From contig CAMBVX010000027.1 in NCBI GenBank assembly GCA_945871085.1, positions 1-33,229 of the forward strand: 33,229 bases of DNA, in the 5' to 3' direction. The first letter of the stretch is position 1; every line of letters begins with the position of its first letter. Shown here one piece after another: positions 1-8,053 of this stretch. The stretch comes from Opitutus sp. GAS368 (GTDB lineage: Bacteria > Verrucomicrobiota > Verrucomicrobiia > Opitutales > Opitutaceae). Made by a program: the position numbers and the translations under genes. A model generated the notes under the pieces. The model saw nothing but the letters and a program-made list of their open reading frames with translations, searched no databases and had not been told where the DNA came from.

Positions 1-887
1 TAGTAGGGCCGCACGCGCATCCGCAGCAACCGGTGGACGAGCGCCTGCATCACCTCGGCATCGTCGTTCACGCCCGCCAACAGGACGCTCTGATTGCCCA
101 AGGGCACGCCGGCAAACGAGAGCCGTTCACACGCCGCCTTCAACTCGGCCGTCGCCTCCTTCGGATGATTGAGGTGGATGCTCATCCAGATCGGACCGTA
201 TTTTTTGAAAATCTCGCAGAGCTCCGGCGTGATCCGCTGCGGCAGAAACACGGGGATGCGCGAGCCGATCCGGATAAACTCCACATGTTTGATCGCGCGT
301 AAGCGCGACAAAAGGTGCTCGAGCTTCTTGTCCGAGAGCAGCAAGGGATCACCGCCCGAGAGGAGCACGTCGCGCACCTCGGGGTGGGCCTCAATGTAAC
401 GCAGGCCCTGCTCATACTCGGGATGAAAGTTGTAGTCCTGCGCGTTGGAGACCAGGCGGCTCCGCGTGCAATAGCGGCAATAGGCCGCACAGCGGTCCGT
501 CACGAGAAAGAGTACGCGATCCGGATACCGATGCACCAACCCCGGCACCGGCGAGTGTCCGTCCTCTCCGAGAGAATCGAGGCGCTCTTCCTCGCTGACC
601 ACCATCTCACCCGAGCGGGGAATGACCTGCTTGCGAATCGGGCAGTGGGGATCGTAACGGTCGATCAGGTTGAAAAAATAAGGTGTGATCGCGAGCGCCA
701 GCTTCTGGTTTGCAAAGGCGCAGCCCGCCTTTTCGTCGGCGGTGAGCGTCATGAACTGCTCGAGCTGGGCCACCGTCGTAATACGATTCTTCAACTGCCA
801 AGTCCAATCGCGCCAGTCGCGCTCGGGGATGTGTTGCCAGAGTCCTTGGCCTTCGAACCAGCTGGCGCGATCTTCAGTGTAGGGCAT
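1..887 (-). CDS. kamA: Lysine 2,3-aminomutase (KamA-type radical SAM), 3' end outside window
   Basis: About 295 N-terminal residues are present and the rest lies beyond position 1. The radical-SAM cluster motif CxxxCxxC is seen at about residues 133-140 (DRCAAYCRYCTR), followed by LLSGGDPLLL and IHLNHPKE, and the readable part ends in RMRVRPYY. That last motif is typical of KamA; the shorter EpmB (EF-P lysylation) enzymes usually read differently there, so KamA is preferred. Family members use SAM, a 4Fe-4S cluster and PLP to convert L-lysine to beta-lysine. The PLP lysine would lie in the missing part. The ATG at 887-885 gives the normal family N-terminus and has no Shine-Dalgarno sequence. 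The gene diverges from the hydroxylase at 1078. Beta-lysine could serve as a compatible-solute precursor or in lysine breakdown; nothing here decides. Confidence 0.85.
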   Translation of the reverse strand, partial: MPYTEDRASWFEGQGLWQHIPERDWRDWTWQLKNRITTVAQLEQFMTLTADEKAGCAFANQKLALAITPYFFNLIDRYDPHCPIRKQVIPRSGEMVVSEEERLDSLGEDGHSPVPGLVHRYPDRVLFLVTDRCAAYCRYCTRSRLVSNAQDYNFHPEYEQGLRYIEAHPEVRDVLLSGGDPLLLSDKKLEHLLSRLRAIKHVEFIRIGSRIPVFLPQRITPELCEIFKKYGPIWMSIHLNHPKEATAELKAACERLSFAGVPLGNQSVLLAGVNDDAEVMQALVHRLLRMRVRPY

Positions 888-1077
888 CGATTTTGGGGAC
901 AGTTAGGGAGCTAACGAAATTCTGTCAAATAGTGAGCCCAAATGACGCGGAAACCGTCGCCGCGTTTTTCCAAAACCCTGCTCGCATGGCGCCACGCGAA
1001 CTGCTCTCATCCTCTTGAATATTGCCCGCAGGGATTGCCCTTTCGGCAAATCCTCATCCCTCTCACCCGAAAAACCT

Positions 1078-2028
1078 ATGTCGCATCACCATCACGGGAG
1101 CAAAGTCGAACCGAAGTTTTCGGTCACCCTGTTTGCCATCACCATCACGCTGTCGTTTACCGGACTCTGCGGTGTCCTTGCGCTCGCCGCACCCGATATC
1201 TGGCGCGCTCAGCTCGCCGCCCCCTGGTGGAAGCTGACCATGGTGATCCTCGCCGCGCACTGTGGCGCCGGTGTTTTCGAATTCTTCTTTCACCGCTACA
1301 TCCTCCACGCCCCGCTGCTTCCTTTTCTGAGCCACTTTTATAAACAGCACACCCTCCACCACGCACTGACGCGAGTCGGTTTCCAAAAGGCAAAAAAAGG
1401 CCAGGCCGCGATGCCGTATCTAGTCGAAAACCGCTACCCCATCGAGCACGAGAAACAATTTGAAGCCTCTTATTTTCCTTGGTTTACGCTGATCGCCTTT
1501 GTCGGATTTGGAAGTTTCATCTTTGCCCCCGTGCAGTGGCTGCTACCCGACTATCCAATTTTTCTCGGAAGCTTTATCGGGGTCACCTTTTCACTTTGCC
1601 TCTACGAGATCATCCACGCCATCGAACACTGGCCCCAAGCGACTTGGGACCGCCTAGTCAGCCAGCCAACCATGGGGCCCTTCTGGCGCAAAGCCTACGC
1701 CTTCCACCTTCGCCACCACGCTGATATCCGCTGTAACGAATCCATCTCCGGCATTTTCGGCCTACCTATCCCAGACCTGATCCTCGGCACCTACATCGAT
1801 CCGGAAACCCTCTACACTCACGGTCGGACGACGGAGCCGAAGGAATTTGTGAGCCCGCGGCCGCGTTTCGCGATCATTCGCTGGTTGGACGAACGGGCGG
1901 AGCAATCCATCAAACGTCGCCGCCAGCGCCAGACCACAACCGAACCGGCCGCCGTCACCACCGAACCAGATGACGCCTCGGCCACCCCGCCGCTCTCCGC
2001 CGCGCGGCGTGCTCCCACTCAGACGTAA
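1078..2028 (+). CDS. Membrane fatty acid hydroxylase / sterol desaturase-like protein
   Basis: This 316-aa protein has several hydrophobic segments and histidine clusters typical of non-haem di-iron membrane oxygenases: HRYILH, HTLHH, HAIEH and HLRHH, in that order over roughly residues 70-215. Such clusters bind the two irons used to hydroxylate or desaturate a lipid or carotenoid. The substrate cannot be read from the sequence. The N-terminus MSHHHHG carries four native histidines. The C-terminal 50 residues are Arg-, Thr- and Pro-rich and probably a disordered cytoplasmic tail. An upstream TTG at 1015 is in frame, but the ATG at 1078 is preferred because the extension shows no family character. 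The gene ends 66 bp before carA on the same strand but looks functionally unrelated to it. Confidence 0.75.
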   Translation: MSHHHHGSKVEPKFSVTLFAITITLSFTGLCGVLALAAPDIWRAQLAAPWWKLTMVILAAHCGAGVFEFFFHRYILHAPLLPFLSHFYKQHTLHHALTRVGFQKAKKGQAAMPYLVENRYPIEHEKQFEASYFPWFTLIAFVGFGSFIFAPVQWLLPDYPIFLGSFIGVTFSLCLYEIIHAIEHWPQATWDRLVSQPTMGPFWRKAYAFHLRHHADIRCNESISGIFGLPIPDLILGTYIDPETLYTHGRTTEPKEFVSPRPRFAIIRWLDERAEQSIKRRRQRQTTTEPAAVTTEPDDASATPPLSAARRAPTQT

Positions 2029-2094
2029 TTTTCGCGTGCCCCGCACGCGTTTCCCCTTGGCAGCGGACGGGGGACACCTTTTCGTTCGGCTTTA

Positions 2095-3267
2095 ATGTCC
2101 ACGTCCAAACCCGCAGTTCTCGCGCTCGAAGACGGTTCAATTTTCCGCGGCCTCGCCTTCGGAGCCGACGCCACCATCGCCGGTGAATGCGTCTTCAACA
2201 CGTCGATGACTGGCTATCAGGAGATCCTCACGGACCCCTCGTATTTCGGCCAAATCGTCACGATGACTGCCGTGCAAATCGGCAACTACGGGATCAGCCC
2301 CGAGGACACCGAGTCGGCCAAGCCCAAAGCCAGCGGCTTCGTCGTCCGCGAACTCTCCCCGATCGTCAGCAACTGGCGCAGCCAACTTTCGCTCGGCGAC
2401 TATCTTCGCCAGCATGGCATCCCCGGCATCAGCGAGATCGACACCCGCGCCCTCACAAAAAAGCTCCGCGTCGATGGCGCAATGAAGTGCTGCCTCAGCA
2501 CTCTCCCGATCACCGAGGCCGAGGCCATTCAACGCGCGAAATCGTGGCAAGACATGGCCGGGGCCGACTACGTTAAGGACGTCACCTGCCAAGAGCCCTA
2601 CTTGTGGCGCGCTGACGAACCCGCGAACTACAACGCCTCCTATCTTCCGGTCGGCACCACGATGAACGCCCCCGGAGCCCCTCCGAACAAGTTCCGCGTC
2701 GCCGCCTTCGACTACGGAGCCAAACACAGCATCTACCGGAAACTCGTGAACCACGGCTTCGAGGTGCAGGTCTTCCCAGCCACCGCGACCCACGAACAAG
2801 TCCGCGAACACCAACCCGACGCCGTCTTCCTTTCCAACGGTCCTGGCGATCCGTCCGCGCTCCCTTACATTCACAAGACGGTCACCGCGCTCATCCCCGA
2901 CTATCCGATTTTTGGAATTTGCCTCGGTCACCAGATGCTCACGCACGCCCTCGGCGGCACGACATTCAAGCTCAAATTCGGCCACCGTGGCGGGAACCAG
3001 CCCGTGAAGAATCTCGAGACCGGCAAGGTCTCGATCACCGCGCAAAACCACGGCTTTGCCACCGATCCGCAGTCACTCGAAAAAACGGGCGCGCACGTCA
3101 CCGAGATCAACCTCAACGACAACACCGTCGAGGGTCTCCGCCACACCAAGCTCCCCATTTTCAGCGTCCAATACCACCCGGAAGCCGCCCCCGGCCCGAA
3201 CGACGCCGACCCGCTCTTCGTCGATTTTTACCGGATGGTAGAAGCGCGCAAAGCCGGAAAAATCTAG
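2095..3267 (+). CDS. carA: Carbamoyl-phosphate synthase small (glutaminase) subunit
   Basis: This 390-aa protein has the usual CarA length. The N-terminal domain contains ALEDGSIFRG and FNTSMTGYQEILTDPSY; the C-terminal class I glutamine amidotransferase domain has the nucleophile in GICLGHQM (Cys276) and the catalytic His/Glu in QYHPEAAPGP. It releases ammonia from glutamine and channels it to CarB to make carbamoyl phosphate for pyrimidines and arginine. carB is not next to it, so the subunits are encoded apart or carB lies outside the window. The ATG at 2095 gives a standard N-terminus; no Shine-Dalgarno sequence is evident. It converges with kdsB over a 75-bp gap that holds a hairpin. Confidence 0.96.
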   Translation: MSTSKPAVLALEDGSIFRGLAFGADATIAGECVFNTSMTGYQEILTDPSYFGQIVTMTAVQIGNYGISPEDTESAKPKASGFVVRELSPIVSNWRSQLSLGDYLRQHGIPGISEIDTRALTKKLRVDGAMKCCLSTLPITEAEAIQRAKSWQDMAGADYVKDVTCQEPYLWRADEPANYNASYLPVGTTMNAPGAPPNKFRVAAFDYGAKHSIYRKLVNHGFEVQVFPATATHEQVREHQPDAVFLSNGPGDPSALPYIHKTVTALIPDYPIFGICLGHQMLTHALGGTTFKLKFGHRGGNQPVKNLETGKVSITAQNHGFATDPQSLEKTGAHVTEINLNDNTVEGLRHTKLPIFSVQYHPEAAPGPNDADPLFVDFYRMVEARKAGKI

Positions 3268-3272
3268 AGTCG

Positions 3273-3290
3273 GGCGGACTTCAGTCTGCC
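3273..3290 (+). terminator. Hairpin between convergent carA and kdsB
   Basis: The arms GGCGGACT and AGTCTGCC form a near-perfect stem with one G-T wobble and a very short loop, 5 bp after the carA stop. A short T-rich run (TCTTTG) follows. It may serve as a weak terminator for carA or be one copy of a dispersed palindrome; no second copy is visible here. Confidence 0.45.
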
Positions 3291-3342
3291 TCTTTGCAAT
3301 CGCGCATTCGCCAAGTCTGGGCAGAGCGGAACGACTCCCGTC

Positions 3343-4095
3343 CTAGCCCAGCCACTGCTCAAATTTCACCGCGTCCTCCGGCGTATCCACGCCGATCATC
3401 GGGTCCGCCGTCACCGCGCACGCGATTTCGTAGCCGTTTTCCAGCACGCGCAACTGCTCCAGTTTTTCAATCTGCTCCAGTTGACCCATCGGCAGCTCGG
3501 CAAACTGGCTGAGCAAGTCCGCTCGGTAGCCGTAAAGTCCTAGGTGCTTGAAGCACGGATTGGCCGCCACCCAAGCGTCGTCCACCACACCAGCCCGATC
3601 CCGGGCGTAGGGCAGCGGGGACCGCGAGAAAAACAGCGCGCGCCGTGCCGCTGGAGCCAACACCACCTTCACCTGATTCGGATTTGCAAAGTCGGCCGCC
3701 CGCGTAAAAGGCGTGGCCAACGTCGCCATCGGCGCACCCTCGCCGTCCTCCAAAAGCGCCGCCAGCATCCGCAGCTGCCCCCCGGTGACCAACGGCTCAT
3801 CCGCCTGCACGTTGATCACCAACCCGGCTCCGACCGTCCGGTTGGCTTCCGCGATGCGGTCCGTGCCACTTTGGTGCGCCCCCTTCGTCATGATCGCCCG
3901 AAAGCCAGCCGCCGTTACACAGTCGCCCAAACGCGCATCATCCACCGCAAACCACAGCGGAAACTCGGGCGCCTCACGGGTAATCCGCTCCGCCACCCAG
4001 AGCAGTAACGGACGTCCTTTTATTTCGTGCAAAAGCTTGCGGGGGAAGCGGGTAGATTCTAGCCGACACGGAACGATAATCGCAATTGCAGGCAT
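3343..4095 (-). CDS. kdsB: 3-deoxy-manno-octulosonate cytidylyltransferase (CMP-KDO synthetase)
   Basis: This 250-aa protein matches the family length. Starting at the ATG at 4095-4093 it opens with [18 protein letters not shown], the nucleotide-binding signature of KdsB, and later shows [24 protein letters not shown] and [13 protein letters not shown], all typical. It activates KDO with CTP for lipopolysaccharide inner-core assembly in the cytoplasm, which implies a Gram-negative outer membrane. A longer in-frame start at 4194 was rejected because the extra 33 residues have no family match and run into the ptsH start region. It is divergent from ptsH and convergent with carA. No other KDO or lipid A gene is adjacent. 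Confidence 0.95.
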   Translation of the reverse strand: MPAIAIIVPCRLESTRFPRKLLHEIKGRPLLLWVAERITREAPEFPLWFAVDDARLGDCVTAAGFRAIMTKGAHQSGTDRIAEANRTVGAGLVINVQADEPLVTGGQLRMLAALLEDGEGAPMATLATPFTRAADFANPNQVKVVLAPAARRALFFSRSPLPYARDRAGVVDDAWVAANPCFKHLGLYGYRADLLSQFAELPMGQLEQIEKLEQLRVLENGYEIACAVTADPMIGVDTPEDAVKFEQWLG

Positions 4096-4174
4096 GTCTT
4101 GGCATCGTGCCGGCGGGTTTTTGGGTTGCAAGCCCGTGCCGGCTGCCGGACTTTGCCCGGCCCTTCCCGGACCT

Positions 4175-4474
4175 ATGAACAAAAGCGACGCCACACCTGC
4201 TCCTCAGCCCGCCACCAAGGAGCTGATCGTGCAGAACAAGATGGGCATTCACGCCCGTCCCGCCGCCATGATCGTGCGCATCACCAATAAGTTTAAGGCC
4301 GAGGTCTTCGTCGAAAACAAAGACGAACAGGTTAACGGCAAGAGCATCATGGGCCTCATGATGCTGGCCGCCGGCAAAGGCTCGAAGGTTAAGTTCATCG
4401 CCACCGGTGCGGACGCCCCCGCGATGCTGACGGAACTGGACGCCCTCTTTGCCCGGAAATTTGACGAGGCTTGA
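4175..4474 (+). CDS. ptsH: Phosphocarrier protein HPr-family
   Basis: This 99-aa protein has the HPr fold signature [11 protein letters not shown] with the phosphorylatable His26. The regulatory-site region [11 protein letters not shown] follows, with Ser57 corresponding to Ser46 of classical HPr. The first dozen residues (Ala/Pro/Thr-rich) are a short extension over the usual 85-90 aa. HPr passes phosphate from enzyme I to sugar permeases. With the Ser site retained, it could also be a target of HPr kinase, as in many Gram-negative bacteria where the system is regulatory and not a transporter. No EI, EII or hprK lies nearby. The start follows the family alignment, has no Shine-Dalgarno sequence, and is 79 bp from the divergent kdsB start. 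A strong terminator follows. Confidence 0.92.
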   Translation: MNKSDATPAPQPATKELIVQNKMGIHARPAAMIVRITNKFKAEVFVENKDEQVNGKSIMGLMMLAAGKGSKVKFIATGADAPAMLTELDALFARKFDEA

Positions 4475-4484
4475 TCGCCAGTAG

Positions 4485-4508
4485 GGCCGGTCCTTTGACC
4501 GGCCTTTT
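4485..4508 (+). terminator. Rho-independent terminator after ptsH
   Basis: Perfect 8-bp GC-rich arms GGCCGGTC and GACCGGCC with a CTTT loop are followed directly by TTTT, 10 bp after the ptsH stop codon. It also separates ptsH from the convergent tatD gene. This is the clearest intrinsic terminator in the window. Confidence 0.85.
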
Positions 4509-4534
4509 CACTGACGGCTTCAAGCCTGTCGAGC

Positions 4535-5350
4535 TTACCCCAATCCGAAGAACCGCCGCGCATTAGCCGTTGTGATCGCCACCAACTCGTCGTAGTCGAC
4601 CCCAAACACTTCCTTCGCCGCAAACGCAGCCGTATGCCGCACGAAGGCCGGCTCGTTGGGCTTTCCGCGATGGGGCATGGGCGTCAAATACGGCGCATCC
4701 GTCTCCACCATCATCCGCGCGAGTCCTTGCGCCTTCGCCGCCGCTCGCACGTTTTCAGCGCTCTTGTAGGTCAGCACCCCGGTAAACGATCCCAAGCCAC
4801 CCCGTCGCGTCAGCTCCGCCATCTCGGCGACACCCTCGGTGAAGCAGTGAAACACCACCCGCGTCCAATCAACTCCACTCGCATCAATCAGCTCAACGCA
4901 CTCCTGAAACGCCCCCCGCGAATGCACGACCATGGGACACCCCAGCCGTTTCGCCACCGCGAGCCCCTCGCGAAACGCCGCCCGCTGCCAAGCGAAAATC
5001 TCGGCCGCTGCGACCGCGTCCTTCGGCAAATGAAACCGATCCAGCCCAATCTCCCCCAACGCCACGGGCCGCGGCGCGTCACCCTGCCAAAACCCTTCGA
5101 CCTGCGCCATGGCCTCGGCCCAGCCCCCATCGACCGAACACGGATGCAGCCCCACGGCATAGCGGACCAAGCCCGTTTTCCCGTGTTCTCGCGCAAGCGT
5201 GCGATAGAGCTCCCAGTCCTCCGGAGAAGTCCCGATTGTGACCATCGCTTCCACGCCCGCCGCCTGAGCGCGGGCGAGCGTATCGGACAGCACCGTGCCG
5301 CCCTGACGCGCAAACGAGGCCAAGTGGGTGTGTGTGTCGATGAGTCCCAT
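4535..5350 (-). CDS. tatD: TatD-family metal-dependent hydrolase (DNase)
   Basis: This 271-aa protein has the standard TatD length. It starts with GLIDTHTHLASF, whose paired His residues bind the first metal, and continues with ALGEIGLDRF, VVHSRGAF, VFHCFTEG and the C-terminal VETDAPYLTPMPHRGKPNEP. All are family motifs. Members are cytoplasmic metal-dependent 3'-5' exonucleases acting on DNA/RNA ends or D-aminoacyl-tRNA; the substrate here is not decidable. The gene is last in a minus-strand run after the M32 carboxypeptidase. The 81 bp between them are almost wholly filled by an inverted-repeat element ending 4 bp before the ATG, so the initiation region of this gene is derived from the element. 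Confidence 0.93.
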   Translation of the reverse strand: MGLIDTHTHLASFARQGGTVLSDTLARAQAAGVEAMVTIGTSPEDWELYRTLAREHGKTGLVRYAVGLHPCSVDGGWAEAMAQVEGFWQGDAPRPVALGEIGLDRFHLPKDAVAAAEIFAWQRAAFREGLAVAKRLGCPMVVHSRGAFQECVELIDASGVDWTRVVFHCFTEGVAEMAELTRRGGLGSFTGVLTYKSAENVRAAAKAQGLARMMVETDAPYLTPMPHRGKPNEPAFVRHTAAFAAKEVFGVDYDELVAITTANARRFFGLG

Positions 5351-5354
5351 AGTT

Positions 5355-5430
5355 TGTCATCGCGAGTCCCGCGCAGCGGGACATGGCGATCCAGCTGGAT
5401 TGCTTCGTCGCGGCGCTTCTCGCAATGACA
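5355..5430. repeat. 76-bp element with 12-bp terminal inverted repeats (REP/MITE-like)
   Basis: The ends are TGTCATCGCGAG on the plus strand and its complement-type CTCGCAATGACA at the other side, giving 12-bp terminal inverted repeats with one mismatch. Inside is a hairpin CCCGCGCAGCGGG and, read on the minus strand, GCGACGAAGCAATCCAG. That phrase resembles a class of short 'GTCATTGCGAG...GCAATC' repeats I recall as dispersed in many unrelated bacterial genomes. It lies 4 bp before the tatD ATG and 1 bp after the M32 stop codon, so it fits exactly into an operon junction. There is no coding capacity. It is probably a non-autonomous mobile palindrome. Confidence 0.75.
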
Positions 5431-5431
5431 T

Positions 5432-6943
5432 TTACCCGAGATAGAGCGCTCCGTAACGCTCATTCAAATACCGCACAAACGCGCGCGGCGACAACTCCTC
5501 CCCCGTGACGCGCCTCGCCAGCTCCAACGCGTCGAACCGCCGTCCCGGCGTGTGCACTTCCGCCCGCAGCCACGCGAGCAGCCACGAAAAGTCTCCGCGC
5601 GCGAACTCCTCCTCCAGCCCCGGCCGCAGCACTAGCGCCCGATACCACAGCTGGGCGGCCAGCAGATTGCCCAGACAGTAACTCGGGAAATACCCAAATG
5701 CCCCGTCGCTCCAATGGACGTCTTGGAGCACCCCCGCGCGATCGGTGGCCGGCTCCAACCCCACGATGTCCCGCGACGCGGCGCGCCACGCCGCCGGCAG
5801 ATCGCGCACCGCGAGCTCTCCGGTGAAAAGTTTTTTCTCCATCTCGAAGCGGAGGATGATGTGCAGATTGTAAGTCACCTCATCCGCCTCCACCCGGACG
5901 AAGGTCGGCTCCACCAAATTCACCGCGAGGTAAAGTTCCTCGGCTGACAAGTCGGCCATCTGCACGGGGAAGCGCGCGCGCAGCTCCGGCTCGAATCGCC
6001 GCCAAAAGCCCCGGCTGCGCGCGACTTGGTTTTCCCACAACCGGCTCTGCGACTCATGCACCGCCATCCCGGCATGTTGCCCCAACGCCGTGCCGAACTG
6101 TGCCGCCGGCAAACCCTGTTCGTAAAGTCCGTGCCCCGTCTCGTGAATCGACGCAAACAACGAGTCCAGCGGCTCGTCGACTTTGAACCGCGTCGTCATC
6201 CGCACATCGCTGCCCGTGCCCGAACAAAATGGGTGCAGCGATACATCGATCCGTCCGCGCTCGTAGTCGAAACCGATCAGCTCGGTGACCTCGCGCAAAA
6301 ACGCCCGCTGCCCTTCCACCGGAAATCCGCGCAGCTTCGACTCCGCCGCCTTCGCCCGTCCCGCCGTCGGTGAGGCCGTGATGGCTCGCACCAACGGCAC
6401 GAGTTCTCGCTTCAGTTCCCCAAAGAGCCGGTCCACCGCGACCGTGGTCAACCCCGGGTCGTGCTGGTCCAGCATATAGTCATACTCCCGCCCACTCCAG
6501 CCGAGGCAGGCCGCCTCCCGCTTCGCCAACTCCACGTTCTTCTCCAGCACCGGCACAAAACTCGGAAAGTCATCGGCTGCCTTTGCCTGCACCCAAGCGT
6601 GGTAGCCCCGACTGCTCTGCTCCGCCTTTTCGCGCACAAATTCCACCGGCAGCTTCGTCGCCCGGTCGTAGTCCTTCCGCGCGTGCGCCACGACCAACTG
6701 TTCGTCCGGGGTCAACGCGCCGTTCCCCGCCTCCAGCACCCCGAGCAACACGCCCAGGCGACCCGCACTCGCCGCGGCGTGGTGCACCTCCGCGACCGCC
6801 GCGTGCTGGGCCGCGCGCTGCTCGGCCCCTCCCGGTGGCAAGTTGACCTGCTCGTCCCAACCCAACAACTCCGCCACCGTCCCGAGCGTATGCGTGCGTT
6901 TGAGCAGCGTAGTCAGTTCCGTGAAGGCGGGTTCCAGATTCAT
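5432..6943 (-). CDS. Carboxypeptidase Taq-family (M32) metallopeptidase
   Basis: This 503-aa protein matches the M32 length of about 500. It carries the zinc motif HETGH in FASIHETGHGLYEQGLP, preceded by DVRMTTRF and followed by ESQSRLWENQVARS and VEADEVTYNLHIILRFE, which are M32 signatures. The C-terminal YFPSYCLGNLLAAQLW is also family-typical. It removes C-terminal residues from peptides in the cytoplasm. The ATG at 6943 (MNLEPAFTEL) fits the family start, and the in-frame upstream ATG at 6991 adds an unrelated stretch. It is 51 bp after the DUF4097 gene, with tatD downstream; the three may be cotranscribed. Confidence 0.94.
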   Translation of the reverse strand: MNLEPAFTELTTLLKRTHTLGTVAELLGWDEQVNLPPGGAEQRAAQHAAVAEVHHAAASAGRLGVLLGVLEAGNGALTPDEQLVVAHARKDYDRATKLPVEFVREKAEQSSRGYHAWVQAKAADDFPSFVPVLEKNVELAKREAACLGWSGREYDYMLDQHDPGLTTVAVDRLFGELKRELVPLVRAITASPTAGRAKAAESKLRGFPVEGQRAFLREVTELIGFDYERGRIDVSLHPFCSGTGSDVRMTTRFKVDEPLDSLFASIHETGHGLYEQGLPAAQFGTALGQHAGMAVHESQSRLWENQVARSRGFWRRFEPELRARFPVQMADLSAEELYLAVNLVEPTFVRVEADEVTYNLHIILRFEMEKKLFTGELAVRDLPAAWRAASRDIVGLEPATDRAGVLQDVHWSDGAFGYFPSYCLGNLLAAQLWYRALVLRPGLEEEFARGDFSWLLAWLRAEVHTPGRRFDALELARRVTGEELSPRAFVRYLNERYGALYLG

Positions 6944-6994
6944 GACCCAAGCTTGGCGAGACGCTCCGCGTTCAGGCGAGCGCGTTGTCACCGA

Positions 6995-7948
6995 TCACTC
7001 AATAAAGCTGTCGCCCGGGACAATCTTCACGTGACCGCCGTTGGCGCTGAACGTCAGCTGCGGGCCACCCACTCCAATTTGCCCCGCCAACTTACTCTTT
7101 CCATCGCCACCAGACTGAATCGCCATCGGCAAGAGGTTCTCGACTCGACCCCAGACCGAAGACGCATTCACCCGGCAATTCAACGACGGCGCAACCGTGA
7201 CGTGGATGCTGCCGCCGGCCGTGCTCACGCGGGCGTCACCCACCGAATCGAACGGAAATCCGACATAGACATCGCCCGCTTCAGCTGAAGCCGTAATCCC
7301 AGCGCGCGCCGCTTGCACACTGACATCACCAGACAAATTCTTCACATCCGCCAATCCACCGATCGACCCAACGCGCACCGTTCCCTGCAAAACCCGGACC
7401 TTAACCGGCCCAGAGCAGCGCGAGATGACCACGTCCCCTACCTCCGCACTGGCTTCGATTGAGCCTTCGATCCGCTTGATACTGATCGTCCCCTTCTCGG
7501 TGCGCGCCACAACTCGACCCTCAAGATTCCCCACCGTAATACCGCCATTGCGAGTAACGGCTTCGACATTGCTTTGGCGCGGCACTGAAATTCGCCACTC
7601 GAGGTCAATCTGGTTCTTGTCGTTCCAGACAAAACGCACCCGGGTTTCCTGCGGATTGCGCGCCCGAAGCAAGATCGTGTTCTCCTGATCTAAAGCTTCC
7701 AGCTGCAGCGCCGCAAAAATTCGACCGGCCTCCGCGGGATCATCGCTCCGAATCGACATCTGCAGCAAAACCCGGACCTCGGCCTGATCGCTCTCCGCGA
7801 CGGTGATGCTACCCCGATAGGTGTCCACCTTGACCGAGCAGCTTGGCTGAACGGCAAAGGTCTTCTCAAATTCTCGCACGGTGGCACGAACCGTCCCGAT
7901 CGATAGCGCCACCAAACCCAGCCCAAGAAAAAAACGCGTTGCAGCCAT
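6995..7948 (-). CDS. DUF4097-family secreted beta-solenoid protein, second copy
   Basis: This 317-aa protein starts at the ATG at 7948-7946 with a signal peptide (RFFLGLGLVALSIGTVRA). The body is built of short beta-strand repeats with Gly-rich turns (RNGGITVGNL, EKGTISIKRI, EVGDVVISR, AGITASAEAGDVYVG), as in the DUF4097 family, which forms a right-handed beta-solenoid. It is a diverged relative of the protein encoded at 8054-9004 just upstream, and the two are probably a tandem duplication. Its repeats are less regular. Function is unknown: family members are surface or periplasmic and often described as putative adhesins, without biochemical proof. The 105-bp gap to the upstream gene contains two hairpins. 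Confidence 0.8.
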   Translation of the reverse strand: MAATRFFLGLGLVALSIGTVRATVREFEKTFAVQPSCSVKVDTYRGSITVAESDQAEVRVLLQMSIRSDDPAEAGRIFAALQLEALDQENTILLRARNPQETRVRFVWNDKNQIDLEWRISVPRQSNVEAVTRNGGITVGNLEGRVVARTEKGTISIKRIEGSIEASAEVGDVVISRCSGPVKVRVLQGTVRVGSIGGLADVKNLSGDVSVQAARAGITASAEAGDVYVGFPFDSVGDARVSTAGGSIHVTVAPSLNCRVNASSVWGRVENLLPMAIQSGGDGKSKLAGQIGVGGPQLTFSANGGHVKIVPGDSFIE

Positions 7949-8006
7949 TGAAGTACGAATAGTCTTTCGTTCACCCGAGACCACGCAAGCTCCACCGAAA
8001 ACAACC

Positions 8007-8020
8007 CCCAGACATCTGGG
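8007..8020 (-). terminator. Hairpin between the two DUF4097 genes
   Basis: CCCAG/CTGGG arms with a 4-nt loop, followed on the minus strand by GGTTGTTTTC, resemble a weak intrinsic terminator or attenuator after the first DUF4097 gene. A second small hairpin, GGGG-CAGCT-CCCC, lies at 8029-8041. Either could lower expression of the downstream copy. Confidence 0.35.
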
Positions 8021-8053
8021 CCACGAGAGGGGCAGCTCCCCAGCCAAATAGCT

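Noticed and set aside
898-926. Nested inverted repeats GTTAG-N4-CTAAC inside GACAG...CTGTC between kamA and the hydroxylase gene
   Set aside because: Arms are only 5 bp and no second copy is seen; not enough to call an operator.
1078-1098. MSHHHHG start resembling a cloning tag
   Set aside because: Only four His, continuous with a natural coding sequence and no vector sequence around it; taken as native.
2137-3051. 304-aa open frame on the minus strand
   Set aside because: Antisense to carA, no motifs.
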